Source: Apteryx mantelli
Lineage: Eukaryota; Chordata; Aves; Apterygiformes; Apterygidae
Length of the DNA: 64,000 bases
Assembly (NCBI RefSeq): GCF_036417845.1
Contig: NC_089980.1
Location: 129,544,516 to 129,608,515, forward strand
Reading direction: 5' to 3'
Of this stretch, positions 1 to 12,376 are shown piece by piece (position 1 is the first letter of the stretch; every line of letters begins with the position of its first letter). Position numbers and translations under genes: made by a program. A model generated the notes under the pieces. It was given only the letters and a program-made list of their open reading frames with translations, was not told the DNA's origin and made no database searches.

Positions 1-830
1 CACCCCAGTGCTGACTAGGTCCTGTTCCTTTCCTGTGCGGAGAACTGCTGAGGTCGTTATAGTTCAAGACAGGAGTATGCTTTGGAGAGGATATTTCTGG
101 CAACATCATCTACAAGCTAATCAGCAAAGATCACATGTCTGCCACTAAATGTGCAGGGTCGGCATGATTTTTTCTCTAAATATCCTGGCCCAGTGTTTTA
201 ATGTGACCGCTTATTAGTCAAAACAGTGAGAGGAGCTTTAAGGGATGGGATACAGTGCGCAACGGGCCCTGTGAGAACACTGACGGTTAAGTAAAGCCAT
301 GTGAAGGAGAGCATTAAAAAGACCGTCTGCAGCCAGGAGTCTCACAAGGCCAAAGTAAAATTATTGTGGAGATGGGCAACTCTATGTTTCTGTAAAGACA
401 CTCAGGAGGCTGCACTCACTCCAAGATTCCTGATAAGATGAGAAAAAATCTTGTCTTACGGAGCAATGAAGGTAGAAGGAAAGGACCTCCTTCAGTGAGG
501 AGCTTTACTGAAAAGATTGGACTAGAAAACAAAAGCAAAGCAACACAGTGAAAGAGCCCAGATCATGTAGAGAACACCATTGGCACCCAAACTGTTACAT
601 GTAAAATAAATTACCTTACAGTGACAGAAGTAGCATGGAAAAATACAAAGAGATGTTTCTTGGGCTCATTGAAATTAAAGTGAAAAATCATGATGGCTTC
701 ACCGGAGCCAAAGGTTTTACCCAGTTTTTATAACTGGCAAGCATTTTATTGCATGATCGTGTATTCTGTCTGACCTTTTGAAAATGCCAGCTTCTCTGAT
801 AAATCCACACGGCCAGAGAACATCTATTAC

Positions 831-866
831 TTATTTTTTCATTATTCTTTTCTTTATTCTTTTCTC

Positions 867-897
<31 letters not shown>

Positions 898-905
898 CTT
901 CTTTC
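831..905. repeat. TTTTC pyrimidine microsatellite
   Basis: A run of imperfect then regular TTTTC units on the plus strand, tightest at 875-900. Confidence 0.95.
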
Positions 906-1839
906 ATAAACTGGTAAAGAAATTGTTTGATGTAAAAGGCCTATGGGAAAATCAATCAATCATCTGTCAGGGAATATTAAGGGGGAAGGTTAAATGTGGG
1001 CTCACTAAAAACAATTGTGTGTCACAGAAAAGAGTGTCCTATGCCTTGAAGCCCAGGTAGTACCAATTGAAAACTACATAGAGAAGAAATGATTAACCGA
1101 CCCTATCCTCCTGGAGAAAATGTTCAGCTCCAGAAAGAATATTATAAAAATTCAGATGTTTTGATGTTATTTTATATGCATCTTCAAAATACTGTCTGCA
1201 TATATACGTTGTGTGTATGTGCATATTATTTGTATATTATATAGTAAATAAAGTATAACGCATGATTTTTTTGATATACAATACAAAGTTGTCATTGACA
1301 GCAAAATGGATGGTTGTAGAGATGTCCTTGCCTGTTAGTAGCACCACAGGGAATTTGAGGAGGTAGAGGTAGGTGCCAATTCCCAAAACAATGTTTTTTT
1401 GCCCTGTACAACAGCAGAAGGTGCATATCCCCCACATAGGCCAGAGTGATTCATCACAGGACTATGAAGAGGTCCCTGTATTCATGAACAACATAGTTGT
1501 ATATAGAAGGTTAAAAAACACAAAACAGAAAACCACAAAAAGCACTATAGAATTTGAAAACAATCAGCCGCAGTTAAAAATTCAGGCAGGGATATGTGCA
1601 TGGGAAACATACAGGACAGCAAGAGCTGTAAGACACAGGTTAGGTAAGAGGCCTCACGCTGACGTTTATGCTCAACTGTCTCAGTTAAGCAAGATGAAAT
1701 GGCATATATAGGCAGAATTTCAGGACGACATGCAAATCCAGTTGTTTGATCTGTTTATTCATCAACAACTCTTCAGATGAAGTATTAATGAAAAATATGG
1801 TACGATTCTCCATATACATATTTTTTTCTTTCATTAGAT

Positions 1840-2240
1840 TCACCACAATATCACATGTCCTAACGGCTGCGCTGAGCAAGCAGTGACGCAGCCGTTTCCT
1901 TATTGCATGTCGAACTTTTTTTGCAGGTACTGACTGCGCGCAGTGCTGAGAAATGCATTTCATACAGGTTAATCGGTTTGGAGGAACTGTTTAGCAGGCC
2001 GTTGGTACTGAAGACACTGCAAGGGCTCGAAGGTATAACTCCCACACCGGGGGCTCGGAGAACCGTAGTGGTCTCTCCCATCTGACTTGCTGAGTGAAAA
2101 TGAGCGAATGGACACAGCAGAGTCCAGGTCAGTGCGTTGCATGTCATTTGGTGGTCTTTCAGTTGTTGATTGCTTTCTCCATCGTAAGGGCTTTGATTTT
2201 AATCGGATCATTGTGTGCACATATGGATATTCCTGGTGGC
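1840..2240. promoter_or_regulatory. CpG-enriched patch, candidate regulatory element
   Basis: By my count there are about 17 CpG in 400 bp, where the surroundings have roughly one per 100 bp or fewer. It contains a perfect 10-bp inverted repeat (1862-1871 and 1887-1896). There is no convincing open frame or gene start. Function is inferred only. Confidence 0.3.
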
Positions 2241-3720
2241 CTAACCAGTGAACATAATTAAAAGAAATGATTGCCTTTCACTTTAAGCAAACATCTGGTT
2301 TTACTTGAAACAAGATGACTTAGCTGTTTCAGAAACATTCTTGTAACCCTGGATTCACATTTTCATCTTAAAATATATATTTTCTCTGTTCAAGCAGCAT
2401 GTTAATGTAAACACTATATATAACTGACAACCAAAATTTTCAGAAGTATTTGGTGCTCTGAGCATTAGTGAAACCACAAGAATTATTGCATTTTTGATTT
2501 GATCTCTGTAAATCTGTTTCAACAGTCACTCTGATTTAAACAATTATTCTGATTTATACTCCAAGAACTATAATTTGCAGAAAATGTAACCATGTGAAAA
2601 CATGTTTTTGTATAGTATATCTTGGCAACCTTGTTTTGTTGTGATGTCATTGCTTTAGGTTTCATGGAAATACTGAGGGAATAAAAGGAAAACAAGACCC
2701 TCTCTTTGAAGTATATTCACATATCCCCTCTCTCCACCCCTAAAAGGGGTTTAATGTCTTTTTTCCGTAATGACACTGAGTTTTCTGTTATTACTTGAGT
2801 GACATTATAGTCAAAAATATACTAGACTCTCATGAAAAGAATTTAATTGAGAGAGAAGGATTTATCACTTCTCACTTTCCCCTATCAGTTAGGAATAATC
2901 ATTTTTATAACCAAATCTTTTTGATACCCTGGAGTTCTTTGCTTTCATATTGTTACTGTGCCAGGTTCTAAACAGTTAAACGCAGGCACGTATGCAAGAT
3001 ACACGGAGCGGAGAAAATGAAATTTCAGACCATTTATCAATAGCAAAAGTAACACTGGAGCTTTCTCCATTAGACCTCTATCTAATCTGGTTTATTGTAA
3101 CATCTGAGGGAAGATGACTGTGCTTTATTAAACCAATAGCTCTCATTCACTTCATCACATCTGCTCTTTCTAAAAAAATAAAATAAAATAAATACAAGGT
3201 TATTAAGAGTAGCCCTTCATTATAAAAAGCATACGTTACAGATACGTACAATAGAATGAAAAATGGGAAAAGAAAATGTCTTCATATGGAAGCAATCCAT
3301 CTGGATACACCTAGACATGGTATACAGGGATTTCCAGTGCTATTAAAAAGGTTATCCCTCGTACAAGATATTAAAAATATGCCTTGCATGATTTAGGGAT
3401 TTTAAACATCTCCAGTGTTTTCCTGAAAGGAAGGAAAATGAAAGAAAGCTAAAAAGGGAGAGCATCACATTCAGAAATATTTCTAACTGGCTTCACATTT
3501 TTCTGTTTTCCAGCACTGACAAGAAAACACACGAGAGACAAGCTCACGCCTGTCAGGTGTGATCGTGCGCTGGGACACGCGCCACCGCTTGCTAATCCCA
3601 TTTCCCAGCACATGCACTTGTGTGTGTCTGGCTCGTGTGTGTCGGGGATGTTTGAAAACGGGAGTGTTTTCTTATCTGCTTAGCTCCAGGCCTAACTATT
3701 AGAAATATTCCCACTGGGAC

Positions 3721-3802
3721 TGATTCTGCACTCAGTCACCTTAGCGCTAATCCCGAGCAATTTCACCGACTTCAATAGATTTCTCACCTGAGTAAGAGAA
3801 TC
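3721..3802. repeat. Hairpin-type dispersed repeat
   Basis: It begins TGATTCTGCACTCAGTCACC and ends GAGTAAGAGAATC, with CACCGACTTCAATAGATTTC inside. GATTCT and AGAATC are inverted ends. The pattern fits a related hairpin subfamily with the ACTTCAATGG-type core. Confidence 0.5.
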
Positions 3803-5025
3803 TCTGGAGAACTAACCTATCGTTACTGACCCTGTAAATATCATCAGCCACAGGATTTTACTATTGTAAGTAAATACTGTGCCTTTTGGCATGCTTTACC
3901 AGGCATGGCACAAGTCAGGTAATATGCCCTTTGCCTAGAACTGAGTCTTCACAGGGTTAGGCCTTTTTTTTTTTTAATTTTCAGGGATAAAAAATCAAAT
4001 AAATTTGTATTGGTTTTGAGTATATGTTTGCTATTAACAAGTAACACTTTTATTTAGTCTTTGCAAATCTACTTTTCAATATATTATTATCAAAAAACCC
4101 CTTCATTTTGTGAATTGGCAACTGTTTTGGCTCCACCTGCAAAAGTAAATGAGCAAAATGTACATTGGACATGACCTCAGCACTAGTCATATATCATGTT
4201 CTAACTATTGAATGCAATATTTTATAAATCTCTACAGTTATATCCATAGATTTGAGTAATTTACCATATTTCCTTCAAAACGCCAATCACTGACTATGTC
4301 TCTAGTAAATTTTGTTCTTGGTACAATAAATAAAATTAATGTTCATGTATTAAGAAGAGTTACTGTAAATTATTGCTCCCTCTTTCGGGACTATTGCTTT
4401 AGCAGTTGGGGTAGGAAATGAAGTCGTTTTTGGAGGTAGGAAACAGTAAGAGTTGTAGAGCACATTTGAAACTCAGGTTTAAGCTGATCTCAGTCTGCCT
4501 CCGCGTTAGTCATTTCAAGGTCTGCTGCAGGTGGTCTTCACACAGAAGCTCAAAGGAGGCCACTTGTGCCAAAACTTGGAGTTGGGAGGGGTAAGTGACG
4601 GAGCATTCACAGGGAACAATAAAGCTTTCATACTACCAAGAGAGTGAAAACCTAAGCTGAGTAACTCGGAAAAGTGTTAACAAGTAGAAGGAAGAAATAG
4701 GTAAAAATATCATGTAAGAAATGGAAGAACAGCCTTTGTCATTGGTATAAGAACTGTAGCTTAACGGTAGTTGTTCCAAAGAGGCACTGCTAAATTGATT
4801 TTGCTCTGCTGAAGTATTCTATCTAAAATAAGTAGAATCCAATCCCAGCTGAAACAGAGCTGTCAGTATTGACAGTTTTTTCTACTTCTACCTGAGCTGA
4901 AATTCATTATTCATTTTTAATTTTTATTGTGTCCCTGATTTTCTAATTTTTCTTTTTTTTTCCCCCAGTCCCATCACTTTCTCCAAGGTTTGGCTCTTCC
5001 CACCCTGCTGGAGCTTAATACTGAG

Positions 5026-5090
5026 GGTGAAATCTTGGTGCTGCTGAAGTTAATTTAAGTTTGGCCTCTGTAAGGAGACCTGGATTTTAC
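5026..5090. repeat. Hairpin-type dispersed repeat
   Basis: The ends GGTGAAATCTTGG and CCTGGATTTTAC form an imperfect inverted pair around GCTGAAGTTAATTTAAG. It resembles the copy at 36.43 kb but is more diverged. Confidence 0.5.
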
Positions 5091-6265
5091 ATAGATGGTG
5101 AAAGAAGTTCTGTGAGAGAATTCATGCCTTCACTCAGGCACTTGGCAGTTAGATATCAAAATCTTTTTCTTTCCACAGACATGCAAGGAGCCCAGTTTAT
5201 TATTTGAGATTAGGTGCTTATCTTGGATTGCAAAGTGTTATTGTTATTATTATTTTGTTCTGAATTTCAATAATCAAGTGCTGAGGAGATATGAACCGTG
5301 TAGCGTTGCACCCTCCAGCCATAGCGTAAACCCAGGCTAAGGGAGGTAGCAATCCCTCCAGACGTGACAGACATGGGGTGCGGGAAGAGAAGGAGCACAG
5401 AGACAGAGTAAATAATGATGTGGTGACAAACATCAGACAAGTTTCATGACTGAGGAGAGTTAAAGTTAGTGAAAAATGATGAAAAATTAATGGGAATAAG
5501 GGATGAAGATATAGTGAAAGGGGGGATATGAAAGGAGTAAGCATGGAGTAAAATATGAGAGGAAGATGTGGAGTGAAACAGAGATGTAGGGCTTATGAGG
5601 GAGGAGGGTTGGGACACACAGTCGGCCAGCAAAGGTGGGGCTGAAATTTCTTGGCTGCCCAAGGACCCATGACTTGGCTACAGCTGCTGCCCCTGCTGTG
5701 TGATATGTTGGATTATTTCATCTTTGTTGTTTCCCCCCAAAAGGCCTATCTAGTTGTCCTGGAATGTAGGTCTGCATGAAAATGGTAGGCAAATGGAGAC
5801 GTGAGATCACATTTTGCATAGGAGCAAAATGAACTCAGAAAATTGTCTACCTTCAAAAAAACTATGCTTTAAGGTAACAATTGGGGTTTTGCCAACATTC
5901 TTCTGGTTGGGCAGTTTGCTCTTCTGCTACTCTGAGTTAAGCTAGGACTCATACTGCAGCTCAAAGCAGAATAAGAGACCAGATCTTATAAATCATCTTC
6001 TATGACTGGGTAAAAACTACTTACTCTATCCCCTCAGTGCAGCAGAATAGTTTTTGTTCCACAGGCGTGGCTTCACAAAAGCAAAGCAAATTCATCAGAC
6101 AGTTGCGCGTGACTTCAGTCATGTTGCTCCCACAGTGAAAGCTAACTACACGCTTAGATTTTTGCCAAATTAGGGTCCAATACTGCTGTTGTCTTTTCAA
6201 CATGTATTTAAAATAAGTTAACAATTAATCAATGGAAAAAGAGCCTGAACATGGTGTAGTTGATA

Positions 6266-6277
6266 TGTCACGTGACA
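6266..6277. promoter_or_regulatory. Palindromic E-box TGTCACGTGACA
   Basis: A perfect 12-bp palindrome containing GTCACGTGAC, the consensus of MiT/TFE (CLEAR) and USF-type binding sites. No promoter is visible nearby, so function is open. Confidence 0.35.
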
Positions 6278-7559
6278 AACTGAATGAGTTTTTGTGCAGA
6301 AGTTGTCTGTGGCTGAATTTGCTTTTGAGCACTATCACTGATGCATGAGTAGCATGTGTCATCATTTCAAGATGACAGATTTGCAGTGGTGCAAGAAATT
6401 CTCTAATCATGAGCCTCAGAACAAGTATATAAATCAGAGACCAACAGTGTCATTCATCTGCTGTGAATGGAAGCTTAACACTGCTTTGATAGAGAGACTG
6501 TCTACCCAAGATGTGGGGGTCCATCCTGGGAAAACCCACAATATTTATGGGTCTTGGAGACAATGTTTTTGGCATCAGTAAATGATATCTTCAAGTACTA
6601 TTAATGCTATGGTACAACAGAGTCAAGTGATCAAAAACGAATTATATGTTGTTGACACTGCACAGTAACTTGGAAATGTGTTAGGAAGTAGAAGGAAGTC
6701 TCCATCTCACCAAGTCCTTCGTAGGGCAAAAGGAATCCAGCTGAGGCATTTGAAGTACATTTTCCCCAGCATAAGCTGATCTAAGATTTGTTGTTGTACT
6801 GTTTCCAAACAAGAAATCAGTGAGTGGAGTCTAGGAGGGAGCTGCTTGGAGTACTAAAGTTGTGGGTCTGAAAATTTTCATAATCTGTTCTGTATGTAAG
6901 ATGGAATCCAGTCTTTGTCTGGGGTTTTGTGGCCTCTGGAGTATTGCAGAGCTCGCTATGGACCTGAACTCTGCTTCTGCTAAGTTTATTAGTGAATCTA
7001 TGATTAACATTAGACAAGCCAGCACAGGATTACGATGCATGCAGACTTTTGCTGCTGCAACCATGTGTGTGGTTAAAGGGGTGCAGAGTTCTTGCAGGGC
7101 TGGTGGAAGCTTTTGTACCATTTCCTAAGTGTTTAACAATACTGGTCAAGGTGGAAATGAAAGGCAAAAGCAGTGTTATGCTCCATGACATGATGGGACA
7201 GAGGCCGTAACCTTCTGCTACTACAATGAACGAGTCTCAGTTGTTGTATGCTGCTCCGGCTAGAAAAATTGACATCCTCACCAGCGATATCACGGCTGAC
7301 TTACACCCTCGCCTCATCTCATTTAAGCCATACATCCTCACAAGTGTGGATGGTTATGTAGGCATATATGCTTATACTGGCTTCCTGCCCTGTCCCGTAG
7401 GCAGGGGTGTACGGAAGAGTGGTTTGAGACACTGATATGCCTGTGTGCCTGCCAGTGCATCTGTATAATATTCTTCACAGTGTGAAAATACACCCTGAAT
7501 TCTTTTCAAAGGAGCCTATTAACGTAGAATGTCATTGAGCCATTTAACGATGTGAGGCA

Positions 7560-8010
7560 AGCACAGGCTCAAAATATCACAACTGCTAAGAAGTATCAGG
7601 GCATCATTGAAAAACTGGTGGGAAAGTGAGGAGAATAATTGGTTATGGCTCCTAACAGGCCTGTCGTAATTCCCCTGCAGTCCTTCTGTTTACGTTAATG
7701 GATACCGATTGTGTTCACAGTTCTGCGCACTAAATTCTCCTTCTGGGACTCGAACTGTAATTTATTTGACAGCGCCGTGTGGAAGCAGTATGGCAGTTTC
7801 ACTCTCCCCTTCTACAATCAACCTTTTCCGCTTGCATGGGAAACAAACCACTTCTGTGAAAAGTCCCCTAATCTCCCTGTGAGTCAGGTCTAAGCTGGAG
7901 TACATTAGCATACCTCCATTAGGGTTGATTGCAATTTAGACAAGCTGAAGGTCAAATGAGGCAAACTGTGATATTAATCCCCCAGTACAAGGAAGAGGAA
8001 CAATAGGCCA
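7560..8010. promoter_or_regulatory. Motif-dense stretch, candidate conserved non-coding element
   Basis: Balanced composition without simple repeats, with homeodomain-, octamer- and C/EBP-like words (ATTAGCAT, TTGATTGCAAT, GATATTAATCC). I judge it by texture alone. Confidence 0.22.
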
Positions 8011-10644
8011 TGTATATTGTATAAAATATTTTCAATTTATTTAATAAACTAACTTAAATTTAAAATGGTATCCTTTTAAATTTGGTAGCTTTGCTTGATA
8101 CTATGCAAACCCAAGAATTTTTTAACGATGCATTGGGTGAAACAGTCACATTTTTCTGATAACATTTTTAAAGTATTTCTCCTTGTGAGTGGACAGTCTG
8201 ACACAGAGAGACCCTGTATGCAAGTATCTTGAGAGATATGTCTTATCTCCTTCTGCTTTGCTTCTTCAAGACCTGAAGATTGTATAGAATACCATGATCA
8301 TATAGTATGATATCTTACAAAAACTACCATGAAAATTCTTCAAGTCAATCCGGTCTCAGTTGTGTTAGCCAGGTGTGAGTAAGGCACATTACTGAGAAGA
8401 CATTCAGTCTTGAATCAAAGGGTGGAAGGTCCGTCCTACAAAAGCTCTTTCAACAGTTAATTGTTCTGTTTAAAATGTATGTCTTGTTTCTATTTTCTGT
8501 ATATTGGCAGAGGTATTTCAGTTTGGAAGGACATTTCCAGAGAAAATATTTAAATCTCGGGTGAAACTGAGAATTTTTTAAAAAGACACATAGGATTGTG
8601 TCCTCTCCATCACCCCTGAGATGTGCCAGTTATACTGTCCTTCACACCATGTTGCTAAGAGGGTGAGCTGGTAGCATGCACGGAGAGTTGGAAAGGCAGT
8701 TGCAGTGATTCAGCTGAGGAGTGGTATCTGTTTAAGTCTCCTGTAAATGATGAATTAGCCAAAATAACAAGGAAAATAAGGCTGTTTCTGGTTTCCAGGA
8801 CTACTCAGCCCTGTATATCATATTTCTTTCTATTTTAATTCCTGTAACTGCATATTTGCATTGCACATGTCTAATACACATACGGTAGAAATACATATTT
8901 TTATTTGTGAATTCCCTTATAGAAAGTAATCTATATTAAAAAATAATGAGCTGGCTGAGGCCCATCCTTTCAGTCTTATGGAGAAGCATCACCCTGGGAC
9001 TAAGACATTCCACACTCACCTAGTTTTTTGGCCTCTCTGCAGATATTGCTATTATGTGCTTTACCAGAGCTGCAGATTCCTCTTCATGGTCAAGTTTTAG
9101 ATTAGATGAGTATAGCTGACATCAAGTTAAAGAGCTTCAGCTTTTCTGAATCTTATTCTTTTTGCTCGAAAGGTATTCTGTCTCCTTCAGTGTGGCAGAA
9201 CTTGTTCCAGTTTTAGTGTCACCATCACCAGTCCACTAGGAAAATGGAATGAAACAGCTAATATATTTCACAAAAGTCAATAAATATCTGTCAGCTTTGC
9301 CCTCTTTCAAACATGTTTGTTGTAATGGTACTAAGAATCTAGTCCCATCAGTGCCTTCAACTATTAATAAAGGAATTATACTTTCAGTGTTATCTATCTG
9401 AGTCAAAGTCTGCCTGATCAGAGAGAGCATTTTCTCAAGCACCATAGGACAGTGAAGCCTTTTTGGAGAGAATTATTAGAGAAAAACTTATACTGCCCCA
9501 AAAATTAAAATACAGTGCAAAACTGAACTATCTGAGATATATTAAATGGCTGCGTATTTTATATATCAAACCACAGAATATTCCATAAAACAATGGTACC
9601 CTCTTTAATGAAACTGTATTAAAGAAACAGATCTGTCAGAGGAACATATTTTTATATCCAGTTAGGTTTTGTATTTAACAGATTCCCACTTTGTATATTT
9701 TTCTGTGGTAGCTGCTGAGTAAAATATATATACTCTTGAATATTTGCTTACTTCTGGAATGGGAAATTTCCACACAATTTAGTGGTTTAAGAACTGATTC
9801 TAATCTAATAAAAAAACCTTTGGGAATACCTAATGTCACTCAGCCTGTGGAACAACAGCCCCTGTTCATTTAGGGCATCATCCAGTTCCCAGCGTCTTTC
9901 CATGGATTTCAGTGGGGTCTGAACTGTGCCCCTGAGTGACCAGTGTGGCAAATTGCTAATTTGTGTGATGCACAGGCTCCTTCAGATGCCCTGAAGAGCG
10001 GCTCTGGGAGTTTATCACCTAATCACTCACTCACTCAGTCTTTCTTGCTTTCTTAGCTAGTAGATTAATAAGAAAGGTAGTTGGAGTTCAGAAAGAGGCA
10101 GAGGAAGACTTGGATGTATAATCAGGTTACTGTTCCTTGACAAGCTAGAATACGTCTGAACTGCTGTAATGGACTGTGCACATACTGTTAGCACATGGCA
10201 AGTGTGAGGTAATGAAACTTAGCTGTCATGGAGTGAGGATTTAAAGTTAAGTTACATTGCATTTCCAATAGGGAAGAGTACATGCAGGGAGAATTGCAGC
10301 AGCTCCACTGATACCTTTTGACTTGTTCTTGACTGGCTGTCGTCAGTAGCGATTTGGGAACCCTCAGATTCACAGTGCTCAAAGGACAAGTCATACAGGC
10401 ATTCATCCCTTAAAAACTTTTGAAAAAGAAGATACCCCAAATTACAAGTCACTCAAGCAAATCTTGGTCCTAATATAGACAGTCATGAGAGAATGCAGTA
10501 CTTTGGAATGGCAAAATATTGAGGAGCTTGCAAACTAAAGTACAAGCAATCAAAGTTCATATATTTCTGACTAATTACAAATTAAAAAGATAGCAGCATG
10601 TTATCAATTATAGTTTATCACTCATAGAAGGAAAGAATAACTTA

Positions 10645-10725
10645 GACTGGGAGGTCATCTGATTCAAACTCCAGCCCAAAGTAGGGCCAAATCTGAAGCT
10701 AGATCATGTTGCTTCAGGACTTTTC
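10645..10725 (-). mobile_element. Short CR1 LINE fragment, antisense
   Basis: About 80 bp contain GGGAGGTCATCTGATTCAAA, CCCAAAGTAGGGCCAAATC and AGCTAGATCATGTTGCTTCA, which match the antisense 3' region of CR1. Both ends fade into unique DNA. Confidence 0.7.
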
Positions 10726-11565
10726 TTATGGAGGTTATAAATATGTGTATGGGTATGCCACAACTTCCTCATGGTATTTGTTTTATTTTAGTCAACAATT
10801 ATCATAAACAGGCAATACTTTCTGAAACACTAGCCTGTTAGATAAATTTCTTATTTTTAGCCTTGGGACTAAAACCACAAGTTCTACCTGAAACTTGATA
10901 TAGGATTTGATATAAGATTCCTTTTTAATGATTGAAATCAACCATATCTTTGCAAAATAAGTCCACAGGCAGAAGTCCAATCTGAGTAGTTTTCGGCAGA
11001 AAAGGTGTAAAATATGTGGTGTAGATGATTGGGCAGCATAAATGTTTGTTCTTCCTCTGAGCTATTAAATTTGCAACTTTCCTCTGTAATTTTTCACTGG
11101 ATTCTCATCCTCTGCTGTACTATCCTATTCAGTTATGGAGAAATAGCAGGAATATCTACATTCCACAACTTTAAATGCATTTTCATTTTTTGATATATCA
11201 GCTGTATGTGTTTTTAATAAACTTTCTGGTCAATGGGTTGGGGAAAGCTACTCCTAGATAATTTCACTTATTATGATTCCAACAGTGTTTTCACCTTTTT
11301 AATTCCCAGAAAGTCAATCAGAAGTTACTTGCAAATACCTCCCATACTGTCAGGTTCAGAGTAAGATGACTAGAAAGAGCGATGCCTATTTAATAAGAAT
11401 AAGAAAGTGTCACTGACACCATCCAACCACCTTTTCCATCTTGTTGGAATACTTGCTATATAAGTGGTGCTGTAGTGTAAGTATGAGAAATATGCCCAGT
11501 CAAAGCTGCTACATTTTCTCAGTGCCAAAAACACAAGATTTCACAACCTGTGTAGCTGGAAACAA

Positions 11566-11680
11566 GCTCAAATGTCATCTTGTCCATCCTCTCTTGAGGC
11601 CAGATGAGCTCTATCTGTGTAATCCCTGGCAGGTGCTTGTTCTTAAAACTTAACAGTGATAAAGATTTCATCACCTTTAT
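11566..11680 (-). mobile_element. Old CR1-like LINE fragment, antisense
   Basis: The words CTATCTGTGTAATCCCTGGC, AGGTGCTTGTTCTTAAAAC and AGTGATAAAGATTTCATCACC follow the order found in the antisense of older sauropsid CR1 subfamilies (GTGTAATCCCTG...CAGGTGTTTGT...TTCTTAAAAACCTCC...GATGGAGATTC). It is strongly diverged. Confidence 0.55.
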
Positions 11681-12363
11681 CTTATAAAATATTCTGTAAA
11701 ATATCTATGAAATGTTGTGGAAATGTAAAGAAGCCATAAGACAGACGTTATACTTATTTCAAGGTCTTTTTATATTGGCACAGCTTATAAAAAAAATATA
11801 TAATATAAGTAAGAATATCTGTGCTGGATTCTAGAGCATCTATTTATAGAGGATGGGAAAATGGTCAGCATGTGTAAATCCTAAATCATTCAATGCCTTT
11901 GCACAAAACTTATTGGCTTGACCATCTGGACCACTCCAATACAATTGCACAAGTCACACTGTACCTCAAGCATTTCCTTCTGTTAAGCGATAGAGGAATA
12001 TTCATACTTGCAAAATCCTTCTGCAGAACAAAACAGCACTTTTCCTGAGGAATTCACACAAACAGAGGGATAAGAAGAAAGGGAAAAAGGCATATGTGGA
12101 ACAAAAGTTTTCCCTACTCGACATTTTCTAGTTGTGCTTACTTTGGTTTCGTTCATCTGTACCCCTTCTAGAGCTGAGCACTTCACTGAAACATCTCATT
12201 CTCTTCACCACTTTATTTACAAAGAAAGATGAGCCTCGAACCATTTGGTCCAGTTTTGCTGAAATTTTTTCTTAAGTGATTTTTCCTTAACTGTTTGTTT
12301 TCATTTCTGCACAGAAGACTTGCAGTATGTGAGATGTTTGGTTGCCAGGAGAGAACCTTGATT

Positions 12364-12376
12364 ATCAAAGACAATG
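12364..12376. promoter_or_regulatory. Adjacent TCF/LEF-like and SOX-like words
   Basis: ATCAAAG is followed directly by ACAATG, within a non-repetitive stretch at about 12,290-12,430. Confidence 0.22.

Larger units (their letters stand above)
1..10640. other. Intergenic, no gene found
   Basis: This is AT-rich non-coding DNA downstream of APOB. The longest open frames are about 110 codons, lack recognisable domains and conflict with one another. It contains a TTTTC microsatellite, a CpG-enriched patch at 1,840-2,240, a smaller one near 3,530-3,660, two hairpin-type repeats (3.7 and 5.0 kb), a TCACGTGA palindrome at 6.27 kb and a motif-dense stretch at 7.56-8.01 kb. I see nothing else. Confidence 0.7.

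Noticed and set aside
1862-1896. Short hairpin as a microRNA precursor
   Set aside because: The arms are only 10 bp, too short for a microRNA hairpin.
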